Made by a program: the position numbers and the translations under genes. Below the pieces are notes generated by a model. That model was not told where the DNA came from. It ran no database searches and worked only from the letters and a program-made list of their open reading frames with translations. From CALNYS01 sp942490855 (GTDB lineage Bacteria > Planctomycetota > Phycisphaerae > Phycisphaerales > UBA1924), in the NCBI GenBank assembly GCA_942490855.1, contig CALNYS010000004.1, forward strand, positions 62,001 to 126,000: a DNA stretch of 64,000 bases. The letters run 5' to 3'. Below, piece after piece: positions 53,814 to 61,679 of the stretch (its first letter is position 1; every line of letters begins with the position of its first letter).

Positions 53814-54395
53814 GTGTCGGCAGTCTCACGCGATGAAGTGACGACGCTGCTGATCAGGCAGAACGAGGGCGCCCCCCCTGCCGAGAGCGATCTGCTGCCG
53901 CTCGTGTACGAGGAGCTCCGGCGCCTCGCGAGCGCGTACCTCAATAACGAACGCCAGGGGCACACCCTCCAGCCGACCGCTCTCGTGCACGAGGCCTACC
54001 TGCGGCTCGTGGATCAGACCCGCGTGCGCTGGCAGGACCGGACGCATTTCTTCGCCGTCGCCGCCATGTGCATGCGACGGATCCTCATCAACCATGCGCG
54101 GGATCGGAACCGCCTCAAGCGAGGCGGGAACATGCGGCGCGTCGCCCTCAGCGACCTCGCCGCCCCGGGCAACCTGAGCGACGAGGCCCTCTTGGTTCTC
54201 GATGAGGCCATCGCGGCTCTGGACGAACTCGATGAGCGCAAGGCACGCGTGGTCGAGTTTCGCTACTTCGCCGGGTTGAGCGTGGAGCAGACCGCGGAAC
54301 TCCTCGGCACATCTCCGGCAACCGTCAAGCGCGACTGGGAGTTTGCGCGAGCCTGGCTACTCCGGGAACTCACATCGGGGGTTGACGCGCCGTGA
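53814..54395 (+). CDS. ECF sigma factor paired with a Ser/Thr kinase (third pair)
   Basis: The start is a GTG (SAVSRDEVTTLL follows) with GGAGG seven bases upstream, giving 193 residues; a start at 53718 would be out of line with the ribosome site. Region 2 contains LVYEELRRLASAYLNNERQG, HTLQPTALVHEAYLRLVDQ and HFFAVAAMCMRRILINHARD. Region 4 contains LDELDERKARVVEFRYFAGL and EQTAELLGTSPATVKRDWEF. As in the pair at 14397, Q-P-T-A replaces the acidic motif of region 2.2. The sequence is close to that sigma factor over region 2, so these are paralogues. The TGA overlaps the GTG start of the kinase (GTGA), so the pair is translationally coupled. Confidence 0.93.
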   Translation: MSAVSRDEVTTLLIRQNEGAPPAESDLLPLVYEELRRLASAYLNNERQGHTLQPTALVHEAYLRLVDQTRVRWQDRTHFFAVAAMCMRRILINHARDRNRLKRGGNMRRVALSDLAAPGNLSDEALLVLDEAIAALDELDERKARVVEFRYFAGLSVEQTAELLGTSPATVKRDWEFARAWLLRELTSGVDAP

Positions 54396-57124
54396 AACCC
54401 GAGCAATTCAGGCTGGTCGAGTCGGTCTTCGCCCGCGCGCTCGACGCGGATGCCGACCAGCGGGACACGCTCATTCAAGATGCGTGCCGTGGAGACGTGG
54501 TCGTCCTCGAGCGGGTGCGCGAGCTGCTCGACGCCCACCTCGGCGCCGGGCACTTCCTTGAGACCCCGCGTTCCGCTCGGCTTGATGCTTCGCTGGAAGA
54601 CGATGAGCCCGACGACCCGTACCTCGGGCGCCGGTTCGGTGCGTACGAGGCCACCGAACGCATCGGCGCCGGGGGGATGGGCGTGGTCTATCGCGGGCGT
54701 CGCTCGGACGATCAGTACGAGAAGCGTGTCGCGATCAAATTCGTGCGCCAATCCGTTGATTCGGCGGATATCCAGGAGCGGTTCGAGCGCGAGCGTCGTC
54801 TCCTCGCACCGCTCCAGCACCCGAACATCGCGATGCTGCTCGACGCCGGCGTGTCGGACGACGGCGCCCCGTACATCGTGATGGAGCACGTCGAGGGTCG
54901 CCAGATCGACGAGCACTGCCGGCTCGGTTCGCTGAGCGTGGACGACCGGCTCCGGCTCTTCCTCAGCGTGTGCGACGCGGTGCAGGCGGCGCACAACGCG
55001 CTGGTCGCGCACCTGGATCTGAAACCGAGCAACATCCTGGTGACGCCCGATGGTCACGTGAAGCTCGTCGATTTCGGGGTCGCGCAGCTGCTGAACTCAC
55101 GTCACACCGCGAACGCCACCCGAGCCTTTACACCCGCGTACGCCGCGCCTGAGCAGGTCGAAGGAACGGCGCTCAGCGCTTCAACCGACGTCTACTCTCT
55201 CGGGGCGGTCCTCTACAACCTCCTCGCGAACGTGCGACCGTTCGCGACCGAAAGCGAAGCGGGTCTGCGCATCGAAGAGACGATGCTCTCGAAGCCGCCG
55301 ACGCCACCGAGCGGGGCGGCGTGCTCAACCGGCCAGGAACCCGACGCGAAAGCCACCGCACGGCTGCGACGTCGGCTCGCCGGCGATCTCGACATGATCG
55401 TGCTCAAGGCGATGCGGAAAGACCCGGCGGATCGCTACAGCTCACCCTCGGCTCTCGCGGACGATATCCGCCGTCACCTCAACGGGCGCACCGTCTACGC
55501 GGCGCCCGACACGTTCGCCTACCGCTCGTCTCGCTTTCTCCGCCGAAACCGGTACGCCGTCGGCGCGGCGGTGCTCCTGACACTCACGCTCACGGGCGGT
55601 GTCGTGGGAACGACCTGGCAGGCCGCCGCCGCGACACGCGAACGGGGCCGTGCCGAAGCGCGATTCGAGGACCTCCGCAGGCTCACGAACGTGCTGGTTA
55701 CGCAGGTCGATGAACGCCTTGCCGATCTTCCCGGTTCCATCGAAGCGCGGCGCGCGATCATCGTTGAATCCGCGGCGTACCTCGACTCGCTCTCGCGCGA
55801 CGTGCAGGATGAACCTGATCTCCTGCTCGAAGTCGCGGCGTCCTACGAGCAGCTCGCGGACCTCCAGCGCAACATGATCTCCTCCGACCTCGGGGACACC
55901 GAGCGCGCGACGCAGAACCATCTCGCCGCAAAGGAACTCCGCGAGCGCGTGCTGGCGCTGCGCCCGAACGACCCCGATGCGCTCAAAGGGCTCGCGACGA
56001 GCGCGATACGCGTCGGCGACATGAAGCGATCCCAGGGCGACATCGCCGGAGCGATCGAGTCCTACCGCGAGGGCGAAAGCCGCTGGGCGCGCGCCGCCGA
56101 CTCGGGCGTGATCGACGAGCTCGACGGCCTCCACAGCCGAGCGGTCGCGCTGACGAAGATCGGGATCGCCGAGCAGATGCGCGGCAACCTCGACGCGTGC
56201 GAGACCGCGTTCACAGAGGCACACGCGATGAACTCCGACATCGTCACGCGCGACCCCGGCCGCCTGGTCGACCTCCGAAACCTCGCTGTCACGCTGGAGA
56301 AACTCGGCGATGTGAGCGAACGCAGAGGCGATGCCGCACGCGCACTCGAACAGTACCGCGACGCGCACGAGATCTACACACGCCTGGCATCGATCGAACC
56401 GAACGATTCTCGCCACCTCTTCAGCGTCGCGGTTTCGCACTCGAAACTCGGCGAAGTGCTCGGCTACCCGACGTACTCCAATATCGGAGACACCGCCGGC
56501 GCCGTTCGCGAGTACGAACTCGGGCGAGCGATGATCGACCGGCTTGTCCGCGCGGACCCGAGCGACGCGCGAGCACGGGGCGCCGCAGCGTTCTTCGATC
56601 GCCGACTCGGCACGCTGTACGCGCTCAACGGGCAGTACGAACAAGCGCTCGCGCTCCAATTCGCCGCCCACGACGCTGCGCTCGCGACTGTCGACCAGAA
56701 CCCCAGCGATACGCGGGCGCTGACCGATGTCGCCTCCACGCGGATGACGATCGCCGCGACCTACGAAGAGATGGAGCAGATCGAAGACGCGCTCGAGTGG
56801 CACTCACGCGCGATCGAATCCCAGCGGAAGGCACTGGAGATCAACCCAGAATCCGCCGGCACACGCCTCGAACTCGCGGTCGCCCTGCGCACGTGCGCCG
56901 ACAACCGGATTGCTTTGGCGGAGAACAACTCAGACGATGCAGCAGGCAGACGCGCCGGCCTCCTGCAGGCCCAGAGAGAACTCGCCGAGGGCGCCTCGCA
57001 CCTCGTTCAGCTCCGCGAGCGCAGCGGCGAACACGCCGCCCTTACCGAAGAACTCGAGCGTTCAAGCCATTCCATCGAACACTGCACGTCCGCGATCGCC
57101 GCGCTCAACGGCCCACGCTCATAG
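54392..57124 (+). CDS. Ser/Thr protein kinase with transmembrane helix and TPR-like tail
   Basis: The product is 910 residues from a GTG. The kinase domain (about 80-350) has GAGGMGVVYRG, VAIKFVRQS, DFGVAQLL and PAYAAPEQVEG. The catalytic loop reads VAHLDLKPSNILV (near 206), so the usual Arg of H-R-D is Leu; such non-RD kinases are not controlled by activation-loop phosphorylation in the usual way. A membrane helix lies near 385-406 (AVGAAVLLTLTLTGGVVGTT). The C-terminal 480 residues are helical TPR-like repeats (YREGESRWARAADSGVIDEL, ALEQYRDAHEIYTRLASIEP, QIEDALEWHSRAIESQRKAL). It is coupled to the ECF sigma factor before it and convergent with nagZ, seven bases apart. Confidence 0.93.
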   Translation: MKPEQFRLVESVFARALDADADQRDTLIQDACRGDVVVLERVRELLDAHLGAGHFLETPRSARLDASLEDDEPDDPYLGRRFGAYEATERIGAGGMGVVYRGRRSDDQYEKRVAIKFVRQSVDSADIQERFERERRLLAPLQHPNIAMLLDAGVSDDGAPYIVMEHVEGRQIDEHCRLGSLSVDDRLRLFLSVCDAVQAAHNALVAHLDLKPSNILVTPDGHVKLVDFGVAQLLNSRHTANATRAFTPAYAAPEQVEGTALSASTDVYSLGAVLYNLLANVRPFATESEAGLRIEETMLSKPPTPPSGAACSTGQEPDAKATARLRRRLAGDLDMIVLKAMRKDPADRYSSPSALADDIRRHLNGRTVYAAPDTFAYRSSRFLRRNRYAVGAAVLLTLTLTGGVVGTTWQAAAATRERGRAEARFEDLRRLTNVLVTQVDERLADLPGSIEARRAIIVESAAYLDSLSRDVQDEPDLLLEVAASYEQLADLQRNMISSDLGDTERATQNHLAAKELRERVLALRPNDPDALKGLATSAIRVGDMKRSQGDIAGAIESYREGESRWARAADSGVIDELDGLHSRAVALTKIGIAEQMRGNLDACETAFTEAHAMNSDIVTRDPGRLVDLRNLAVTLEKLGDVSERRGDAARALEQYRDAHEIYTRLASIEPNDSRHLFSVAVSHSKLGEVLGYPTYSNIGDTAGAVREYELGRAMIDRLVRADPSDARARGAAAFFDRRLGTLYALNGQYEQALALQFAAHDAALATVDQNPSDTRALTDVASTRMTIAATYEEMEQIEDALEWHSRAIESQRKALEINPESAGTRLELAVALRTCADNRIALAENNSDDAAGRRAGLLQAQRELAEGASHLVQLRERSGEHAALTEELERSSHSIEHCTSAIAALNGPRS

Positions 57125-57131
57125 CGACGTT

Positions 57132-58088
57132 TCAGCCTTGCGCGAGCAGTTCGACCGCGCGCGCTACATCCTCGGCTGTCTCCCCGAGCGGGCTGTTGCA
57201 CGCGTGCATGACGATGTCCGCCCCGGCCTCGAGCGCGAGCGCCATCGCCCCCGGGAGGCTGTACCGCAGCCGGAGCGCGCCCATGTCGATCGAGTCCGTC
57301 ACCACGAGCCCCGCGAACCCGAGTTCGTCGCGGATCATCCCCGTCGTGATCAGCCGGGACACGCTCGCCGGGTGCTCTGGATCCATCATGCGGTGCAGCA
57401 GGTGTCCCGTCATCAGCGCCCGCGGCGGCGCGCTGCTGCGCAGCAGCGCGAGGTAGGGCGCCAGCTCAACCTTCAGATGGTCGTCGGTGATATCCGGAAG
57501 CTCCGCGTGCGAATCCACCCGCGCCGACCCGTGCCCCGGGAAATGCTTCACGCACGCCATCACGCCGTTGCCTTGGAGCTCTTCGATCACGATTTTCGCT
57601 GATTGCTCCACCTCCGCGATACCGCCGAAACTCCGCCCCAGCCCGGAGATCACGGGGCAGCCGAGATCCAGATCCACGCACGGTGCGCAATTCATGTCGA
57701 TCCCGACGTCGCGGAGCTCCTGCGCCATGGCGCGCGCGATGCTGCGCTGCGCGTCGGGGCTCATGCCGCTGAATTCCCGCGCCGCCGGGAGCGTTGTGAA
57801 CCCGTGCTCGCCCCGCAGCCGCGCGACGCGCCCCCCCTCTTGATCCACCGCGACACACACGCTGGCCCCGAGGCGCTCACGGATATGACCGACCAAGGTT
57901 GCCACCTGCGTTCGTGTCACGACGTTCCGCGGCTCGCCGGTGCGCACGTCGCGATCAAACAAAACAACACCGCCCACGCCAACGCGCTCGCACGCGTCGA
58001 GATCCGTCTCCAGCGCCGCATCACCAGGGATGCCGCCGCGCACGCCGACCATGATCCGCGCGCCGATCTCTCGAACGTCACCCTTCAC
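57132..58088 (-). CDS. nagZ: beta-N-acetylhexosaminidase (GH3, NagZ)
   Basis: NagZ removes GlcNAc from peptidoglycan fragments such as GlcNAc-anhydro-MurNAc. The sequence has VCVAVDQEGGRVARL, the GH3 signature CVKHFPGHGSARVDSHAELP (His and Asp of the catalytic dyad region), ALMTGHLLHRMMDPEHPAS and the nucleophile region GLVVTDSIDMGAL. No signal peptide is present, so it is cytoplasmic. The start is taken as the GTG at 58086-58088 (KGDVREIGARIMVGV follows), 11 nt inside the end of the symporter gene, giving 318 residues; an ATG at 58112 would add 8. It is the last gene of the anmK-murQ-symporter-nagZ operon, a complete salvage set for anhydro-MurNAc. Confidence 0.92.
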   Translation of the reverse strand: MKGDVREIGARIMVGVRGGIPGDAALETDLDACERVGVGGVVLFDRDVRTGEPRNVVTRTQVATLVGHIRERLGASVCVAVDQEGGRVARLRGEHGFTTLPAAREFSGMSPDAQRSIARAMAQELRDVGIDMNCAPCVDLDLGCPVISGLGRSFGGIAEVEQSAKIVIEELQGNGVMACVKHFPGHGSARVDSHAELPDITDDHLKVELAPYLALLRSSAPPRALMTGHLLHRMMDPEHPASVSRLITTGMIRDELGFAGLVVTDSIDMGALRLRYSLPGAMALALEAGADIVMHACNSPLGETAEDVARAVELLAQG

Positions 58089-59559
58089 GAGTCGATCCTT
58101 CCCTGCTCCCACGCGAGCCCATCAGGGCGAACGCGAGGCTGACCAGCGAGCCGGCGAGCATCCTCCACCCGAGCGAGACCCGCACCGGAACGCCCACCCA
58201 CTCGTGCCCCCACTGCAACACCGCGACGACCCCAGCCCCCGCGGCGAGCGCTGCGATAATGCTCACCGACGAGCCGCGTCGGAACACGAGCACCGCAACG
58301 AACACCCCGAGCAATCCCGCGTACGCGTACACCATCACGCCAAGGGCGAAAGGGATCAGACCGGATTCCCGTCCGCCCTGCGAGATCGCGAAGACGCCAG
58401 CGGTCAGCGCGAGCAGAACGCCGAATCCACTATTGAGAAGCCGGGACTGTCGCAGTGTGACCTCGCGCTTGAGTTCCGCCTGCGCCGCCGTGGACATCGC
58501 GTTGAGCGCCGAGTCGAGGCTGCTCATCGCCGCGGCGAACACGCCCGCCAGCATCGCACCGCGCACGCCCACCGGCGTCTCGCGCAGGATGAAGTCCACG
58601 TACACCCGGCGTGTGTCGCCCGACCCCTCCCCGCCGATCGCCCCGGTTCTGTGCGCCACGTAGAGCAGCAATCCAATGATCAGGAAGACCCCGGTCATCC
58701 CAATCCCTGCCACCGACGCCGCGACGAGGGACGCCGCCGCCCTCCCCGACGAACGGCACGTCAGCGTGCGCTGCGCCAAATCTTGATCGGTCCCGTACGC
58801 CGCGGCGCTCAGCAGTGTGAAGCCGATGAGCGCCGACCAGAGCGTGTACGTCTTCTCCAGATCCGCCGAGAGATCAAGCACCCGCAGCTTGTCATCGCTC
58901 TCTCTCAGTTCGTCGACGATCCCGGCGAGATCCAGCGGGATTGCGCGGAGCAGCACCCAGATGCTGACCACCGCGGCGAGCACGAAGACGCCCGCCTGCA
59001 GCACGTCGGTCCAGATCACCGCGCGGATTCCACCGGCGGAGGTGTACACGAGCGCCACCGCGGTCAGCATCGCGATCGACGCGAGGAGGTGCTGCGTATC
59101 GATCGTGCCGAAGACGATCAACGAGCACGGGATCGCCGCGACGTAGAGGCGCGCCCCGCTCGCCAGCATCCGCCCGAAGAGAAAGACGAGCGAACACGCC
59201 CGCTGCGCGCGATGCGAGCCGGTAGCGCCGATGACCTCGTACACCGACGTCACCCCGGCGGCGTAATACCTCGGCAGAAACACCAGCGCCACGATCAACG
59301 CCCCGAGGACCGTCCCGATCGAGAGCGAGAGGTACGTCATGTCGCCGATATAGGCGTCCTGCGGCGCCCCGATGAACGTCACCGCGGAGAGGGAGGTGGC
59401 CAGCACAGACACGGACACCGCCCACGCCGGCATGGAACGCCCCGCCAAACTCATCTCGCTCGCCGACGCCACCCGGCGAGACGCCAGGAGACCGAGCCCC
59501 CCCACGATCACCAGGTACGTTCCTAGAACCGCCCAATCGAGCGCCGCCAGCCCGGTCAT
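58078..59559 (-). CDS. sodium:solute symporter (SSS family)
   Basis: The product is 493 residues with about 13 hydrophobic segments, for example LDWAVLGTYLVIVGGLGLLA, VSVLATSLSAVTFIGAPQDA and LLASIAMLTAVALVYTSAGG. The segment MSLAGRSMPAWAVSVSVLAT matches the SSS family start. It is an inner-membrane sodium-coupled importer. The ATG overlaps the murQ TGA (ATGA) and its own end overlaps nagZ, so it sits in the middle of the amino-sugar operon. In other bacteria murQ operons often carry a PTS permease (MurP); here an SSS symporter takes that place. The substrate is therefore inferred to be MurNAc, anhydro-MurNAc or a GlcNAc-containing sugar. Confidence 0.9.
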   Translation of the reverse strand: MTGLAALDWAVLGTYLVIVGGLGLLASRRVASASEMSLAGRSMPAWAVSVSVLATSLSAVTFIGAPQDAYIGDMTYLSLSIGTVLGALIVALVFLPRYYAAGVTSVYEVIGATGSHRAQRACSLVFLFGRMLASGARLYVAAIPCSLIVFGTIDTQHLLASIAMLTAVALVYTSAGGIRAVIWTDVLQAGVFVLAAVVSIWVLLRAIPLDLAGIVDELRESDDKLRVLDLSADLEKTYTLWSALIGFTLLSAAAYGTDQDLAQRTLTCRSSGRAAASLVAASVAGIGMTGVFLIIGLLLYVAHRTGAIGGEGSGDTRRVYVDFILRETPVGVRGAMLAGVFAAAMSSLDSALNAMSTAAQAELKREVTLRQSRLLNSGFGVLLALTAGVFAISQGGRESGLIPFALGVMVYAYAGLLGVFVAVLVFRRGSSVSIIAALAAGAGVVAVLQWGHEWVGVPVRVSLGWRMLAGSLVSLAFALMGSRGSREGSTREG

Positions 59560-60470
59560 CGGTGCGCCCCGCCGATGACGCCGCGCAGGCGTCCGCCAGC
59601 CGACGCGAGCAGACGTGCCGCCTCGTCATGCGACACCCCGCGGGCGTGCATCACCACCGCGGGCTTGACCTCGCCGCCTGCGCGCTCCAGGAGCGCAAAA
59701 GCATCTGGACGCGCCAGCCCGGTGAGCCGCGTGATCACCCGCGCCGCGCGATCACGCAGCTTGTTGTTGCTCGCTCGCACGTCCACCATGAGATTGCCAT
59801 ACACCTTGCCGCGTTCAACCATCACCGCCGTCGAGATCATGTTGAGGATCATCTTTGTCGCGGTGCCGGCCTTCATGCGCGTGGACCCGGTCACGACCTC
59901 TGCGCCGCACGCAACACGGATCACGACATCGGCAGAACTCGCCCCGGGAACCACGCCGCACGTCAGCAGCCCGGTGTACGCGCCGCGCCGGTGCGCACAC
60001 TCGATCGCCCCGAGCGCGTACGGCGTCGTGCCGCCGGCCGTGATCGCCAGCACCGCGTCGCCTGCGCCGACTCCGAGGCGCTCGAATTCCGCCTCGGCCC
60101 CGGCCGGATCGTCCTCGAGGCCCTCGCTCGAGGTGCGCAGCGCGTCGTCGCCGCCCGCGATGACGCCGACCACCTCACCCGGCTCGGTCATATACGTCGG
60201 CGGGCACTCCGATGCGTCGAGCACGCCCAGACGCCCGCTCGTCCCCGCGCCCGCGTAGATCAATCGCCCACCGGCAGCGCTTCGAGCGCTGGCGGCGCGC
60301 ACGAAGCGGGCGATCTGCGGGATCGCCAGCCCCACCGCGGCCGCGACCCGCGCGTCCTCCCGGTTGATGAGCGCAAGCCGCTCCTCGACGCTCACCGCAT
60401 CGAGCATCGGCGCCCCGTCGAGCACCGCCTCGGTCGGCGCGTCGCCGCGGTCGGGCGGGAGGTTCTTCAT
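59556..60470 (-). CDS. murQ: N-acetylmuramic acid 6-phosphate etherase MurQ
   Basis: MurQ cleaves the lactyl ether of MurNAc-6-phosphate to give GlcNAc-6-phosphate. The SIS-fold protein has 304 residues, the usual length. Motifs: RLIYAGAGTSGRLGVLDASE with the conserved Glu before CPPT, TSSEGLEDDPAG (second conserved Glu), AVLAITAGGTTPYALGAIEC and VTGSTRMKAGTATKMILNMI. It overlaps anmK upstream and the symporter downstream, each by ATGA, so all are translationally coupled. The order anmK-murQ matches the pathway: AnmK makes MurNAc-6-phosphate, the substrate of MurQ. Confidence 0.96.
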   Translation of the reverse strand: MKNLPPDRGDAPTEAVLDGAPMLDAVSVEERLALINREDARVAAAVGLAIPQIARFVRAASARSAAGGRLIYAGAGTSGRLGVLDASECPPTYMTEPGEVVGVIAGGDDALRTSSEGLEDDPAGAEAEFERLGVGAGDAVLAITAGGTTPYALGAIECAHRRGAYTGLLTCGVVPGASSADVVIRVACGAEVVTGSTRMKAGTATKMILNMISTAVMVERGKVYGNLMVDVRASNNKLRDRAARVITRLTGLARPDAFALLERAGGEVKPAVVMHARGVSHDEAARLLASAGGRLRGVIGGAHR

Positions 60471-61543
60471 CGCGGCCCCCTCGTGCGGATCCAGGCGCCG
60501 TCGAGCACCCGCGTCTCTCGTCGCCCGGTAACGCCGGCGAGCGTGACGGGCTCGCCGTCCTGTGCGAGTGCGCCGAGGACCGCCATCGCGGCCGCCTCCC
60601 GCGCGCCGGGCGGAACACCGAGCACGGCTGTCGTTTCATCGACGCCGATCGCGCGCACGAGCGCGGCGTTCCGCACGCCGCCGCCGGCGAGCAACGGACG
60701 CGCACCGGGCGCGTGGCGTTCGAGCCAGGCTCGGATCACGTCGCCGACGGCCGCGGCCGACGTCGCAGCGAGATCGTCGCCCGTGAGCAGCGCATGGGAC
60801 TCTCGAACCCATGCGCCGGCCTCGTCGCCGCTCCCCAACGAACGCCCCGCGTTCGCCTGTGTTTCGAGGATGGCGACGAGCGAGCGGCGGGCCGCGGCGT
60901 CTACGCGCCCACGCGTCGCGGCCTCGCCGCTTGGGTCGTACGGCTGCCCGAGCGCGGTCCTCGCGACCTCGTCGAGTATCTGGTTGCATGCGCACACGTC
61001 GGCCCCGCGCGCGTGCGTTCGCTCCCCGGCGGGCAGGACGCTCGCGTTGCAGAACCCGCCGAGGTTCAGGATCACCCGGTCCTCGTGTTCACTGGCGAAG
61101 AGCACCGCGTCCGCGAGGGGCGTGATCGGCGCCCCCTGCCCGGCGGCCGCCAGGTCCGCCCCGCGCAGGTCGTAGACGACCTCACAGCCGAGGCGTTCCG
61201 CGATCACCCACGGGTTCACGAGCTGCCACGAGAGCGGCGGGGCGTGGTAGACCGTCTGCCCGTGGATAGCGCACAGGTCCAGCGATGGCGTTGGGAGTTG
61301 GGCGAGCACTTCGGCGACCGCCATCCCGAAGCCGTGCGCGACCTGCGCGATCTGGGCCGCTGTGACGCGCTCTCCGCTCGCGATGGCGCGCAGGAGCGGC
61401 GCGAGGTCTCCGAACGACCCCGTTGCAACGGCGCGAACCGACGCCTCTATCGAGCTCCCCCGCCCGCGGAGTTCCACGAGAGCAGCGTCGACCCCGTCCA
61501 GGCTGGTCCCGGTCATACACCCTGCGACGAAACGCGTGCCCAT
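60467..61543 (-). CDS. anmK: anhydro-N-acetylmuramic acid kinase AnmK
   Basis: AnmK opens and phosphorylates 1,6-anhydro-MurNAc from peptidoglycan turnover to MurNAc-6-phosphate. The product is 358 residues, typical length. The ASKHA-fold motifs are FVAGCMTGTSLDGVDAALVE near the N-terminus, LCAIHGQTVYHAPPLSWQL, LGCEVVYDLRGADLAAAGQG, VILNLGGFCNASVLP and PLLAGGGVRNAALVRAI. Family members usually read MSGTS and NIGG; here MTGTS and NLGG are close variants. It heads the operon. The intergenic stretch 61544-61619 must hold the promoter; no convincing boxes were found. Confidence 0.95.
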   Translation of the reverse strand: MGTRFVAGCMTGTSLDGVDAALVELRGRGSSIEASVRAVATGSFGDLAPLLRAIASGERVTAAQIAQVAHGFGMAVAEVLAQLPTPSLDLCAIHGQTVYHAPPLSWQLVNPWVIAERLGCEVVYDLRGADLAAAGQGAPITPLADAVLFASEHEDRVILNLGGFCNASVLPAGERTHARGADVCACNQILDEVARTALGQPYDPSGEAATRGRVDAAARRSLVAILETQANAGRSLGSGDEAGAWVRESHALLTGDDLAATSAAAVGDVIRAWLERHAPGARPLLAGGGVRNAALVRAIGVDETTAVLGVPPGAREAAAMAVLGALAQDGEPVTLAGVTGRRETRVLDGAWIRTRGPR

Positions 61544-61619
61544 CGGCAGATCCTACCGAGGCGAGCGCCGACCGGAAGGCGTGGCGAGCGCCCTCACGAC
61601 CCCGATCCGTTGAAAAACA

Positions 61620-61650
61620 GCAAGCCCGGAGGATGTCCCTCCGGGCTTGC
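61620..61650 (-). terminator. strong terminator after the protease gene
   Basis: GCAAGCCCGGAGG (61620-61632) pairs perfectly over 13 bp with CCTCCGGGCTTGC (61638-61650), with a 5-nt loop. On the minus strand the stem is followed by TGTTTTT. It ends transcription of the protease gene (stop at 61680) before the anmK operon. Confidence 0.92.
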
Positions 61651-61679
61651 CAGTGAACCGTCATCGGGCGTTGTCCCGA

